Shown here: positions 56,433 to 64,000 of the stretch, piece after piece
How the letters are laid out: every line of letters begins with the position of its first letter
Position numbering within the stretch: the stretch's first letter is position 1
NCBI RefSeq assembly: GCF_030697375.1
Contig: NZ_JAUYQD010000009.1
Span: 1 to 64,000 of the forward strand
Reading direction: 5' to 3'
Source: Rhodoferax sp.
GTDB lineage: Bacteria > Pseudomonadota > Gammaproteobacteria > Burkholderiales > Burkholderiaceae_C
DNA length: 64,000 bases
Translations under genes and position numbers: made by a program
The notes under the pieces: generated by a model
The model's input: the letters and a program-made list of their open reading frames with translations, nothing else
What the model was told of the DNA's origin: nothing
Databases searched by the model: none

Positions 56433-59207
56433 ATGCCGACAAAAAAAACGCCCTCCGCACACAGCCTGCACACCCACAGCAAGATCCTGCCCACCGCAGC
56501 ACCCGTCACCTCTGCCACACCGGAGGCCCTGCCCAATTTCCCGATCGTGGGCATCGGTGCATCGGCCGGGGGCCTGGCGGCCTTTGAGGCCTTCTTTTCC
56601 GGCATGCCCGCAAACCAGGACCCGGGCATGGCCTTTGTGCTGATACAGCACCTGGCCCCCGACCACAAAAGCATCCTGGCCGATCTGATCCGGCGCTACA
56701 CCCGCATGCAGGTGTTTGAGGTGGAGGACGGCATGCCCGTCAAGGTCAACTGCGCCTACATCATCCCGCCCAACCACGACATGGCGTTTTTGAACGGTTC
56801 GCTGCAGTTGCTGGAACCCTCTGCACCACGCGGCCAGCGCCTGCCCATCGACTTCTTCTTTTCGTCGCTGGCGCAAGACCAGCGCGAGCGGGCCATCGGC
56901 ATCGTGCTCACCGGCACCGGCAGCGACGGCACGCTGGGCGCACGCGCCATCAAGGACGCGGGCGGCATGGTGATGGCCCAGCAGCCCAGCTCCACCGAGT
57001 TTGATGGCATGCCCAGCAGCGCCATTGCCAGCGGCATGGTGGACTTCACCCTGCTCCCGGCGGAGATGCCCGCCCGGCTCATGGCCTACGCCCTGCACGC
57101 TTTCGGCAAAAACCCCAAGCTTGCCGCCCCTCCGACCCCCAAGGACGAAAGTGCACTCAAAAAAGTGTTCGTCCTGTTGCGCTCCCAGACCGGCCATGAC
57201 TTTTCCGGCTACAAGCCCGGCACCATCCACCGCCGCATCGAGCGGCGTATGGCGGTGCACCAGGTTCCAGACGTGGACAGCTACGTCAAGTACCTGCAGC
57301 AAGCCCCCTCGGAAGTGGACGCTTTGTTTCGCGACCTGCTGATCGGGGTTACCAATTTTTTCCGCGACCCCGAGGCCTTCCAGGTCCTCGAAGACCAGGC
57401 CATCCCCCAGCTCTTTAACAACAAGCCCGCGGGTGCCGCCCTGCGCGTGTGGGTGGCCGGCTGTTCTACCGGGGAGGAGGCCTATTCCATCGCGATTTTG
57501 CTGCAAGAGCGCATGGAAGCGCTCAAGACCAGCTATGCGGTGCAGGTCTTTGCCACCGACCTGGACAGCCGCTCCATTGCCTTCGCCCGCGCCGGGGTGT
57601 ATCCGGCCAGCATCAGCGCCGACCTGACGCCCGAGCGCCTGGCGCGGTATTTTTCGCCCGAACCGGGAGGGGCAAGCTACCGCGTGCACAAAAGCATCCG
57701 CGACATGCTGGTGTTTTCCGAGCAGGATGTGGTCAAGGACCCGCCCTTCTCCAAGCTCGACCTCATCAGTTGCCGCAACCTGCTGATCTACCTGGGCCCG
57801 GAGCTGCAAAAACGACTTTTGCCCCTGTTCCACTACGCCCTGTTGCCGCGTGGCCTGCTCTTTTTGGGCTCCTCCGAGGGGGTGGGGGAGTTCAACGACA
57901 TGTACGCCGTGCTGGACCGCAAGGCCAAGCTGTACCAGCGCAAGGAGGATTTTCATGGTTTGCAACGCGCCGCCTTGAACCGCGCGCTGCAAACCATGCC
58001 GACCATGAGCGCCGTCAGCGGCTCGCTGGCGGCGCAGCCCCACCTCACAGGTAAGACCACGGGGCCTGCCAAGCTGCCGCTGCGCGAACTGACCGAACAG
58101 GCGCTGTTGCAACAGATGGCGGTGGTGGGCGCCCTCATCAATGCCCAGGGCGATATCCTGTACCTGCACGGCCGCTCCGGGCTGTACCTGGAGCTGGCCC
58201 CCGGCGAGGCCGGCATTCTCAACATCCTGAAAATGGCCCGCGAGGGCCTGCGCCCCGCGCTGTCCAATGCCCTGCACAAATGCGCCGGAACCCAGGAGGT
58301 CGTGCGCACCGCCAACTTGCGCATCAAAACCAATGGGCACGTGGCCCAGGTCAACCTGAGCGTGCGCCCCGTGGCCATCAGCCCGTTCGGTGCGGCAGCG
58401 CCATCGGACGCACAGTTGTACCTGGTCGCGCTGCAGGAAGCGACAGCGCCGGAAACGGAGCCCAACCCAGCCACCGTAACAGCAGCAAGCAACCCGACCG
58501 AAAAAACGGAGGCAGCTGTGCCAGCACTGTGCCCCGCCCATGACGCGATGGCACAAATGGCCACGCTCAGAGACGAGTTGCGGGCCAAGGACGAGTATTT
58601 GCAAAGCACCCGAGAAGAGCTGGAGAGCTCCAACGAAGAACTCAAATCCAGCAACGAAGAGATGCAGTCCGTCAACGAAGAGTTGCAGTCCACCAACGAG
58701 GAACTGGAAACCTCCAAGGAAGAGCTGCAGTCGGTCAATGAAGAGCTGTCCACCGTCAACACCGAACTGCACACCAAGGTGGCCGACCTGTCACGCGTCA
58801 ACAACGACATGAACAACCTGTTGGCGGGCACCGGCATTGCCACCGTGTTTGTAGACCCGTATTTGCGCATTTTGCGCTTCACCCCCACGGCAGCCCAGAT
58901 CATCAACCTGATCCCCAGCGACGTGGGGCGGCCGGTGGGCCATATCGTCTCCAACCTGGTGGGCTACGACCAACTGGTGGCCGACGCCAAGGCCGTGCTG
59001 GACTCCCTGGTGCCCAAAGACGCACAAGTGCAAACCACCAACGGCGCCTGGTTCACCATGCGCATCCGCCCCTACCGCACCCTGGACAATGTGATTGAAG
59101 GCGTGGTGATCACCTTTGTGGACGTGACTGAAATGAAACGCATCGAACAGGAACTGGAGAAAGTCAACGCACAACTACGGCAAGCTGCCACCATGGCAAA
59201 GGCCTGA
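56433..59207 (+). CDS. CheB-CheR-coiled coil-PAS fusion protein
   Basis: The 924-aa soluble protein has a CheB methylesterase domain with the Ser44-His73-Asp165 triad (GIGASAGG, LIQHLAPDH, GTGSDGT). A CheR methyltransferase domain (about 235-500, with VWVAGCSTGEEAYSIAILLQ) and a regular heptad coiled coil (about 700-790, SNEELKSSNEEMQSVNEELQ) follow. The C-terminal PAS (about 795-905) ends in a short helix. Larger relatives continue into a histidine kinase or GGDEF domain; this one stops, so its output may be partner-dependent. No CheA/CheW or chemoreceptor is nearby. It follows the heme-PAS gene and may share its signalling network. Confidence 0.9.
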   Translation: MPTKKTPSAHSLHTHSKILPTAAPVTSATPEALPNFPIVGIGASAGGLAAFEAFFSGMPANQDPGMAFVLIQHLAPDHKSILADLIRRYTRMQVFEVEDGMPVKVNCAYIIPPNHDMAFLNGSLQLLEPSAPRGQRLPIDFFFSSLAQDQRERAIGIVLTGTGSDGTLGARAIKDAGGMVMAQQPSSTEFDGMPSSAIASGMVDFTLLPAEMPARLMAYALHAFGKNPKLAAPPTPKDESALKKVFVLLRSQTGHDFSGYKPGTIHRRIERRMAVHQVPDVDSYVKYLQQAPSEVDALFRDLLIGVTNFFRDPEAFQVLEDQAIPQLFNNKPAGAALRVWVAGCSTGEEAYSIAILLQERMEALKTSYAVQVFATDLDSRSIAFARAGVYPASISADLTPERLARYFSPEPGGASYRVHKSIRDMLVFSEQDVVKDPPFSKLDLISCRNLLIYLGPELQKRLLPLFHYALLPRGLLFLGSSEGVGEFNDMYAVLDRKAKLYQRKEDFHGLQRAALNRALQTMPTMSAVSGSLAAQPHLTGKTTGPAKLPLRELTEQALLQQMAVVGALINAQGDILYLHGRSGLYLELAPGEAGILNILKMAREGLRPALSNALHKCAGTQEVVRTANLRIKTNGHVAQVNLSVRPVAISPFGAAAPSDAQLYLVALQEATAPETEPNPATVTAASNPTEKTEAAVPALCPAHDAMAQMATLRDELRAKDEYLQSTREELESSNEELKSSNEEMQSVNEELQSTNEELETSKEELQSVNEELSTVNTELHTKVADLSRVNNDMNNLLAGTGIATVFVDPYLRILRFTPTAAQIINLIPSDVGRPVGHIVSNLVGYDQLVADAKAVLDSLVPKDAQVQTTNGAWFTMRIRPYRTLDNVIEGVVITFVDVTEMKRIEQELEKVNAQLRQAATMAKA

Positions 59208-59237
59208 ATTTAATCCAACCCCACTCCTCTACCCACC

Positions 59238-59987
59238 ATGACCACCCCTCGCCTGCTCCACAAAGTCAGCCTCATCACCGGTGCCGCACAGGGCATCGGT
59301 TTGGCCACCGCCCTCAAATTCGCCGCCGAAGGCGCCATTGTGGTGGTCTGCGACCTCCAACAAACCGGCGTGGACGACGCCGTGGCGCAGTGCCGCGCCC
59401 TGGGGGCCATGGCGGAAGGTTATGTGATGGACGTCACCCAGCGCACCCAGGTAGACGCGGTGCTCGCCCGTGTGCAGGCGCAGTTTGGCCGTATCGACGT
59501 GCTGGTGAACAACGCCGGCATCACCCAGGATGCGCGGCTGCAAAAAATGACGCTGGAGCAGTTTGACCGCGTGGTGGATGTGAACCTGCGCGGTGTCTTC
59601 CACTGCGCACAGGCGGTGGCGGACCGCATGGTGGCCCAGGGCGGCGGTGTGATTCTGAACGCCAGTTCGGTGGTGGGCATTTACGGCAACTTTGGCCAGA
59701 CCAACTACGCCGCCACCAAGTTCGGCGTGATTGGTTTCACCAAAACCTGGAGCCGCGAGCTGGGCCCCAAGGGCGTGCGCGTGAACGCGGTGGCGCCGGG
59801 CTTCATCACCACCCCCATGGTGGCGGCCATGCCCGAAAAAATACTGCAGGAACTGCAGGCCAAGGTACCGCTCAAGCGCCTGGGCAGGCCCGAAGAAATC
59901 GCCAATGTGTACGCCTTTTTGGCCAGCGACGAGGCCAGCTACATCAATGGCGCGGTGATCGAGGTTTCGGGAGGCATGTCGCTATGA
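59238..59987 (+). CDS. FabG-like 3-oxoacyl-ACP/CoA reductase (SDR)
   Basis: The 249-aa short-chain dehydrogenase has the NADPH loop [12 protein letters not shown] (LVNNAGIT), and the catalytic Ser-Tyr-Lys in [21 protein letters not shown]. The C-terminus is EVSGGMSL, typical of FabG/PhaB proteins. Its stop overlaps the start of the MaoC-Pta gene (ATGA). With that enoyl-CoA hydratase it probably handles beta-hydroxyacyl thioesters, possibly in polyhydroxyalkanoate or fatty-acid metabolism rather than as the housekeeping FabG. Confidence 0.88.
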   Translation: MTTPRLLHKVSLITGAAQGIGLATALKFAAEGAIVVVCDLQQTGVDDAVAQCRALGAMAEGYVMDVTQRTQVDAVLARVQAQFGRIDVLVNNAGITQDARLQKMTLEQFDRVVDVNLRGVFHCAQAVADRMVAQGGGVILNASSVVGIYGNFGQTNYAATKFGVIGFTKTWSRELGPKGVRVNAVAPGFITTPMVAAMPEKILQELQAKVPLKRLGRPEEIANVYAFLASDEASYINGAVIEVSGGMSL

Positions 59988-61405
59988 ACTTCAGCCCCAG
60001 CACCGATCTGGTGGAAAACGTCACCTTTGAGGAAATCCGCCTGGGCCAAAGCGCCCATTTGCTGCGCACGCTCACGCTGGCCGACATCCAGGCCTTTGCC
60101 GCCGTGTCGGGCGACACCAACCCCGCCCACCTGGACGCCGCGTACGCCAATGACACCCTGTTCCACGGGGTGATTGCCCACGGCATGTGGGGCGGCGCCC
60201 TGATCTCGGCCCTGCTGGGCACCCAGTTTCCCGGCCCCGGCACCATTTACCTGGAACAGGTTCTGCACTTCACCAAGCCGGTGCACATTGGCGACACGCT
60301 CACCGTCACCGCCACGGTGGTGGGCAAGGACGAGGCCCAAAAAAGCATTGAGCTGGACTGCCAGGTGCTCAACCAAAAGGGCGCCCGTGTGCTGCACGGT
60401 ACGGCCCGGGTTCTGGCCCCGACCCAAAAAGTGCGCTTGCCCAAGGTCCAGGCGCCGTTGATCCAGTTGTTTGACCCCGAGGCCCGTTTCAAGGAGCTGC
60501 TGGCGCGCAGTGCGGGCATGCCCGCGGTGCGCTGCGCCGTGGTGCACCCCTGCGATGCGGAGTCGCTCACCGGCGCCATGGATGCCGCCCGCCACGGCCT
60601 GATCATCCCGGTGCTGATCGGCCCCGAGCTGCGCCTGCGCCACCTGGCCCAGGAAGCCGGCATCGACCTCACGGGCGTCGAACTGGTGTGGGTAGCCCAC
60701 AGCCACGAAGCCGCCGAAAAAGCCGCCGAGATGGCGGCCAAGGGTGAGGTCGAGGTGCTGATGAAAGGCAGCCTGCACACCGACGAGTTAATCCATGCGG
60801 TGCTGGCCCAGCCCAAACTGCGCACCGGGCGGCGCATGTCGCATGTGTTTCGCTTTGATGTGCCGCTGTACGCCAAGCCGCTGCTGATCACCGACGCCGC
60901 ACTCAACATCCGCCCCACCCTGCTAGAGAAGGTGGACATCGCCCAAAACGCCATCGACTTTGCCCGGCTGATGGGCGTGCCCACCCCCAAAGTGGCCATT
61001 TTGTCCGCGGTGGAAACCGTGAATCCCAACATTCCCTCCACCATCGACGCAGCCGCCCTGTGCAAGATGGCCGACCGCGGGCAGATCACCAATGCCCTGC
61101 TGGACGGCCCGCTGGCCTTTGACAATGCCATCTCGGTGCGTGCAGCCCAAATCAAACACATTGAATCCAAGGTGGCCGGGGATGCCGACATCCTGCTGGT
61201 GCCGGACCTGGAGTCGGGCAATATGCTGGCCAAACAACTGGAATACCTGGGCGGCGCCAGCGGTGCCGGGCTGGTGCTGGGGGCCAAAGTGCCCATCGCC
61301 CTGACCAGCCGCGCCGACGGCCCCATGAACCGCGTGGCCTCGGCCCTGCTGGCCCAGTTGGCAGCCCACAATGCCCGGCGCGACCACCCGCGCGAGTCCT
61401 GGTAG
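59984..61405 (+). CDS. bifunctional MaoC enoyl-CoA hydratase / phosphate acetyltransferase
   Basis: The 473-aa fusion has an N-terminal MaoC hot-dog domain (about 12-145; [20 protein letters not shown] with the catalytic Asp/His). A phosphotransacetylase domain of the PTA/PTB family follows (about 160-470; [40 protein letters not shown]). It couples hydration of an enoyl-CoA to conversion of acyl-CoA to acyl phosphate. It is coupled to the SDR upstream and followed after 10 bp by acetate kinase, which would turn the acyl phosphate into acid plus ATP. Confidence 0.92.
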   Translation: MNFSPSTDLVENVTFEEIRLGQSAHLLRTLTLADIQAFAAVSGDTNPAHLDAAYANDTLFHGVIAHGMWGGALISALLGTQFPGPGTIYLEQVLHFTKPVHIGDTLTVTATVVGKDEAQKSIELDCQVLNQKGARVLHGTARVLAPTQKVRLPKVQAPLIQLFDPEARFKELLARSAGMPAVRCAVVHPCDAESLTGAMDAARHGLIIPVLIGPELRLRHLAQEAGIDLTGVELVWVAHSHEAAEKAAEMAAKGEVEVLMKGSLHTDELIHAVLAQPKLRTGRRMSHVFRFDVPLYAKPLLITDAALNIRPTLLEKVDIAQNAIDFARLMGVPTPKVAILSAVETVNPNIPSTIDAAALCKMADRGQITNALLDGPLAFDNAISVRAAQIKHIESKVAGDADILLVPDLESGNMLAKQLEYLGGASGAGLVLGAKVPIALTSRADGPMNRVASALLAQLAAHNARRDHPRESW

Positions 61406-61415
61406 GGCGCAGGGC

Positions 61416-62609
61416 ATGGCTATTCTTGCGGTCAATGCGGGCTCGTCCACGCTGAAGTTTTCCATCTACCCCCTGGTGCAGGGCCAGGTGCAGCCCAGCA
61501 TCCTCACGGGCAACATCCAGGGGCTGGAGCCCGGCGGCACCCCGGTGCTGGGCTGGACCTTTCAGGGCGGCAAGCACCAGCACCGGCTGCCGAGCGCCCA
61601 GGAAGATCCTTTTGGGCAGGCCCTGCGCAGCCTGAACGATTTGCTCACCGCCAACCCGGCTCTGCCGGCCATCAGCGCCATGGCCCACCGCGTGGTGCAT
61701 GGCGGGCGGGACTACACGCGCAGTGTGCGGGTCAGCCCCGAGGTCCTCGACCGGCTGGCGCAGTTCAATGCGCTGGCGCCCTTGCACCAGCCCAACAACC
61801 TGCGCGGCATACGGGCGTTTCAAACCGCGTTTCCCAGCCTGCCCCAGGTGGCGTGTTTTGACACCGCGTTCCACGCCGATCTGCCCGAAGTGGACTCCCG
61901 CTTTGCGCTGCCGCAGTCCCTCACCGCGCAAGGCATTCGCCGCTACGGCTTTCATGGCCTGTCCTACCAATACCTCATGGGAGAGTTGCAGCAGCACAGC
62001 ACGCTGGCCCATGGCCGCGTGCTGATGGCCCACCTGGGCAACGGCGCCAGCCTGTGCGCCGCCGTGGAGGGACGCAGCCGTGCCACCACCATGGGCTTTT
62101 CCACCCTGGACGGGCTGGTGATGGGCACCCGCTGCGGTGCGCTGGACCCCGGCGTGTTGCTGTACCTGATGGAGCAAGGCTGGAGCCACGACCGGCTGCA
62201 GACCCTGCTGTACCAGCAAAGCGGCCTGCTGGGGGTCTCGGGCATCAGCGCCGACATGCGCCGCCTGCGCGCCGACCCCAGTGCCGACGCCCAACGGGCC
62301 ATAGACCTGTTCACCCACCGGGTGGTGCGTGAATCCGGCGCCCTGGTGGCCTGTATGGAAGGGCTGGACGTGCTGGCCTTCAGCGGCGGCATTGGCGAAC
62401 ATGACACGGTGTTGCGTGCCCAGGTCTGCGAACGCCTGGCCTGGATGGGTATCGCGCTGGACCCTGAGGCCAACGCGCAGGCCGTGGCCACCGGCGTCCA
62501 AGCCATCCACCGCGCCACCAGCCGGGTCCAGGTCTGGGTCATCCCCACCGACGAAGGGGTGGTGGCCGCCCGGGAGGCGGCACAGCTGCTGAGGCCCGCT
62601 ACTGCCTAG
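61416..62609 (+). CDS. ackA: acetate/propionate kinase
   Basis: AckA makes ATP from acetyl phosphate. The ATG at 61416 gives 397 aa with the ASKHA phosphate loop [27 protein letters not shown]-like ([17 protein letters not shown]), [31 protein letters not shown] and [16 protein letters not shown]. It completes the Pta-AckA route with the gene before it. The 3' end overlaps that of the convergent queF by 11 bp. Confidence 0.93.
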   Translation: MAILAVNAGSSTLKFSIYPLVQGQVQPSILTGNIQGLEPGGTPVLGWTFQGGKHQHRLPSAQEDPFGQALRSLNDLLTANPALPAISAMAHRVVHGGRDYTRSVRVSPEVLDRLAQFNALAPLHQPNNLRGIRAFQTAFPSLPQVACFDTAFHADLPEVDSRFALPQSLTAQGIRRYGFHGLSYQYLMGELQQHSTLAHGRVLMAHLGNGASLCAAVEGRSRATTMGFSTLDGLVMGTRCGALDPGVLLYLMEQGWSHDRLQTLLYQQSGLLGVSGISADMRRLRADPSADAQRAIDLFTHRVVRESGALVACMEGLDVLAFSGGIGEHDTVLRAQVCERLAWMGIALDPEANAQAVATGVQAIHRATSRVQVWVIPTDEGVVAAREAAQLLRPATA

Positions 62610-63456
62610 CGTGGCGGGTGTTGCCCGGCAGCGCCTGCGGGTAGCTGGTGCGAAACGGGTTGATGTCCAGCCCGCCGCGGCGCGTGTAGCGCGCATACAC
62701 CGCCAGTTTGAGTGGTTTGCAGCGCGTCCACAGGTCCATGAAGATGCGCTCCACGCATTGCTCATGGAACTCGTTGTGGTTGCGAAAACTCACCAGGTAT
62801 TGCAGCAAACTTTCCTGGTCAATGGGTGCCCCGGTGTAGCTGATCTGCACGCTGCCCCAGTCGGGTTGGCCGGTGACCAGGCAGTTGCTTTTGAGCAGGT
62901 TGCTCACCAGCACTTCGCTCACCGGGGCTTCATCGGCAACCGTGTGCAGCAAGTCGGGCGCTGGTGTGTAGCGGGTGCACTCCACGTCCAGCCGGTCCAG
63001 GCTCAGGCCATCCAGTTCGTACACCGGCTCGCGGTCAAACAACTCTGGCAGCAAAATGCGCACGCCTATCGACGCCGGGGCCTGCCCCGTGCTGGCCGCA
63101 CCGCGCCACACCGCTTCACTCAGGTCCGCACGCAAACGGGCCTTGACCGCATCGGCATCGGCAAAGTGGGTGTTGTTGAAGCTGTTGAGATACAGCTTGA
63201 AGGACTTGCTCTCGATGATGTTGGGGCTCTCGCAGGGCACCATGAAGTGCGCCAGCGCCACCTGCGGCTTGCCGCGCGGATTAAGCCAGCTCAGCTCGAA
63301 CGCGGTCCACAGGTCGGCGCCAAAGAACGGTGCCGCACTGGGGACGCCGATCTCGGCACGTTTGCCAGCCCGGGGAATGGGAAACAAGAGCGAGGCATCG
63401 TACTGGTCGATGTAGGCGGAGGTTTTGCCCAGTTGGGACTGTTCGGGGGTGTTCAT
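62599..63456 (-). CDS. queF: NADPH-dependent 7-cyano-7-deazaguanine reductase
   Basis: QueF reduces preQ0 to preQ1 in queuosine biosynthesis. The 285-aa length is that of the long, tandem T-fold type. Motifs: [20 protein letters not shown] (NADPH-binding region), the catalytic Cys in [16 protein letters not shown], and the C-terminal [13 protein letters not shown]. It is transcribed toward ackA. No preQ1 riboswitch was recognised in the 9-bp gap to the hydrolase gene upstream, so it may be co-transcribed with it. Confidence 0.94.
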   Translation of the reverse strand: MNTPEQSQLGKTSAYIDQYDASLLFPIPRAGKRAEIGVPSAAPFFGADLWTAFELSWLNPRGKPQVALAHFMVPCESPNIIESKSFKLYLNSFNNTHFADADAVKARLRADLSEAVWRGAASTGQAPASIGVRILLPELFDREPVYELDGLSLDRLDVECTRYTPAPDLLHTVADEAPVSEVLVSNLLKSNCLVTGQPDWGSVQISYTGAPIDQESLLQYLVSFRNHNEFHEQCVERIFMDLWTRCKPLKLAVYARYTRRGGLDINPFRTSYPQALPGNTRHARQ

Positions 63457-63465
63457 GGGCTCACT

Positions 63466-64000
63466 TCAGCGCGTTTTATCGGCGGTTTGCAGGTGGGGAA
63501 TCAGGGATTCCAGCATTTTGGCCACGGGTTCGGGCGGCAGGTCGTGGCCCATGCCATCGATGCCCACCAGCTTGGAGCCCGAGATCCGCCGCGCCGTGTC
63601 TTCGCCGCAGGCATAGGGCACCAGCGGGTCGGCCTTGCCGTGCAGCACCAGGGTGGGGGCCTTGACCCGGGACAGCTGCGCCGCACGGGTGATGTCCGAC
63701 ACAATGGCCAGCATCTGGCGCAGGGTTCCCACCGGATGGAAACTGCGCTGCACACCCCGCGCAATGCGCTCGCGCATCTCGGCCTCCGGCGTGGGATGGG
63801 CCGGGCTGCCAATGGCGGTGAACAATTTGACGTAATGGTCCACCACCGCGTCCTGGCTGGTACCGGTCGGGCGGCTCAGTAATACCCGCATCACCTTGCG
63901 GTCGGGTTGTGGCAAACCGCGCGCACCGCTGGTGCTCATGATGCTGGTCAGGCTGGTCACCCGCTCCGGTGCGGCAATGGCCACACGCTGGGCGATCATG
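63466..64000 (-). CDS. alpha/beta hydrolase (C-terminal part, truncated by window edge)
   Basis: The visible 177 residues begin MIAQRVAIAAPERVTSLTSI, which in this family directly follows the nucleophile elbow (G-x-S-x-GG). The gene must therefore continue beyond base 64000. The acid and base are visible in VLHGKADPLVPYACGED (Asp) and GIDGMGHDLPPEPVAKMLES (His). It resembles the 3-oxoadipate enol-lactonase/epoxide-hydrolase-like group. The substrate is not determinable. It sits 9 bp upstream of queF on the same strand. Confidence 0.82.
   Translation of the reverse strand, partial: MIAQRVAIAAPERVTSLTSIMSTSGARGLPQPDRKVMRVLLSRPTGTSQDAVVDHYVKLFTAIGSPAHPTPEAEMRERIARGVQRSFHPVGTLRQMLAIVSDITRAAQLSRVKAPTLVLHGKADPLVPYACGEDTARRISGSKLVGIDGMGHDLPPEPVAKMLESLIPHLQTADKTR

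Noticed and set aside
54116-58772. Two 730-795-aa ORFs antisense to the PAS/GGDEF/EAL and CheB-CheR genes
   Set aside because: Both are complements of strongly supported multidomain proteins.
58600-58790. Apparent tandem repeat in the CheB-CheR gene
   Set aside because: The periodicity comes from a protein heptad coiled coil (EEL-S-x-NEEL), with varied codons. It is not a DNA repeat element.
1-64000. CRISPR arrays, rRNA, tRNA, complete insertion sequences
   Set aside because: No regularly spaced direct repeats, no tRNA-like cloverleaf and no transposase other than the phage integrase were recognised by eye. A covariance-model scan was not possible.

Overview
The window looks like a chromosomal segment of a Comamonadaceae-type betaproteobacterium (Rhodoferax/Polaromonas-like). 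This rests on protein style, high GC, the pcm-like/rhodanese/tolC/waaA order, the MaoC-Pta/AckA pair, DUF3149 and DUF3299 small proteins, and two interspersed repeat types that I associate with this family from memory. No rRNA, tRNA, CRISPR array or complete insertion sequence was seen.

Layout. 1-4.1 kb is the end of a prophage or integrative element: an FtsK-gamma-like fragment, an HNH-type protein, three small phage genes, an excisionase-like HTH and a convergent tyrosine integrase. 4.2-11.6 kb holds an orphan gene, the Entner-Doudoroff operon (edd-eda), pdxH, a LysR/EamA divergent pair and an argP/argO divergent pair. 11.6-14.8 kb carries a membrane-bound dCache-PAS-PAS-GGDEF-EAL protein and a DUF3149 micro-protein. 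15-21.2 kb is a zinc island. A leftward operon (zur, ABC ATPase, FtsX-type permease, small His/Cys secreted protein, DUF3299 protein) and a rightward operon (52-aa membrane ORF, znuC, znuB, znuA) diverge from a control region with three near-identical palindromes, the probable Zur operators. 21.3-28.6 kb is a four-gene set: TonB-dependent receptor, exported membrane-anchored CobN-like protein, ExbB-like protein and DUF2149 protein. This is the architecture of Bacteroidetes HmuR-HmuS-HmuU-HmuV, which suggests uptake and periplasmic de-metalation of a metallo-tetrapyrrole.

28.7-33.3 kb has an unusual UbiB-like kinase, a STAS-domain protein and msrA. 33.5-41 kb is a tetR/adaptor/RND pump cluster followed by a PCMT-like methyltransferase, a rhodanese and a TolC-type outer-membrane protein. 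41-44.8 kb is a leftward LPS/sugar operon (phosphomannomutase, waaC, waaA). Then come pfkA, an FMN hydroxy-acid dehydrogenase, a PAS-GGDEF cyclase, the Pat-type acetyltransferase, dinB, a DUF1569 protein and a small membrane protein. 54.2-59.2 kb has a PAS/GGDEF/EAL protein whose second PAS matches the FixL heme pocket, and a CheB-CheR-PAS fusion. The right end carries fabG-like, maoC-pta, ackA, queF and a truncated alpha/beta hydrolase.

The strongest unexplained signal is a short interspersed repeat (core AGCTGCTTGCGCA, about 50-60 bp) with at least six copies plus one degenerate copy. Several copies sit in frame inside or at the ends of genes. One supplies most of a signal peptide, one lengthens WaaA, one lengthens the linker before the DinB clamp-binding tail, and one forms the 3' end of an ABC ATPase gene and the upstream region of the next gene. 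An unrelated GC-rich palindromic element is inserted in frame in the RND pump. These resemble the protein-embedded palindromic elements of Rickettsia in behaviour. All family assignments are by eye; no database search was run.
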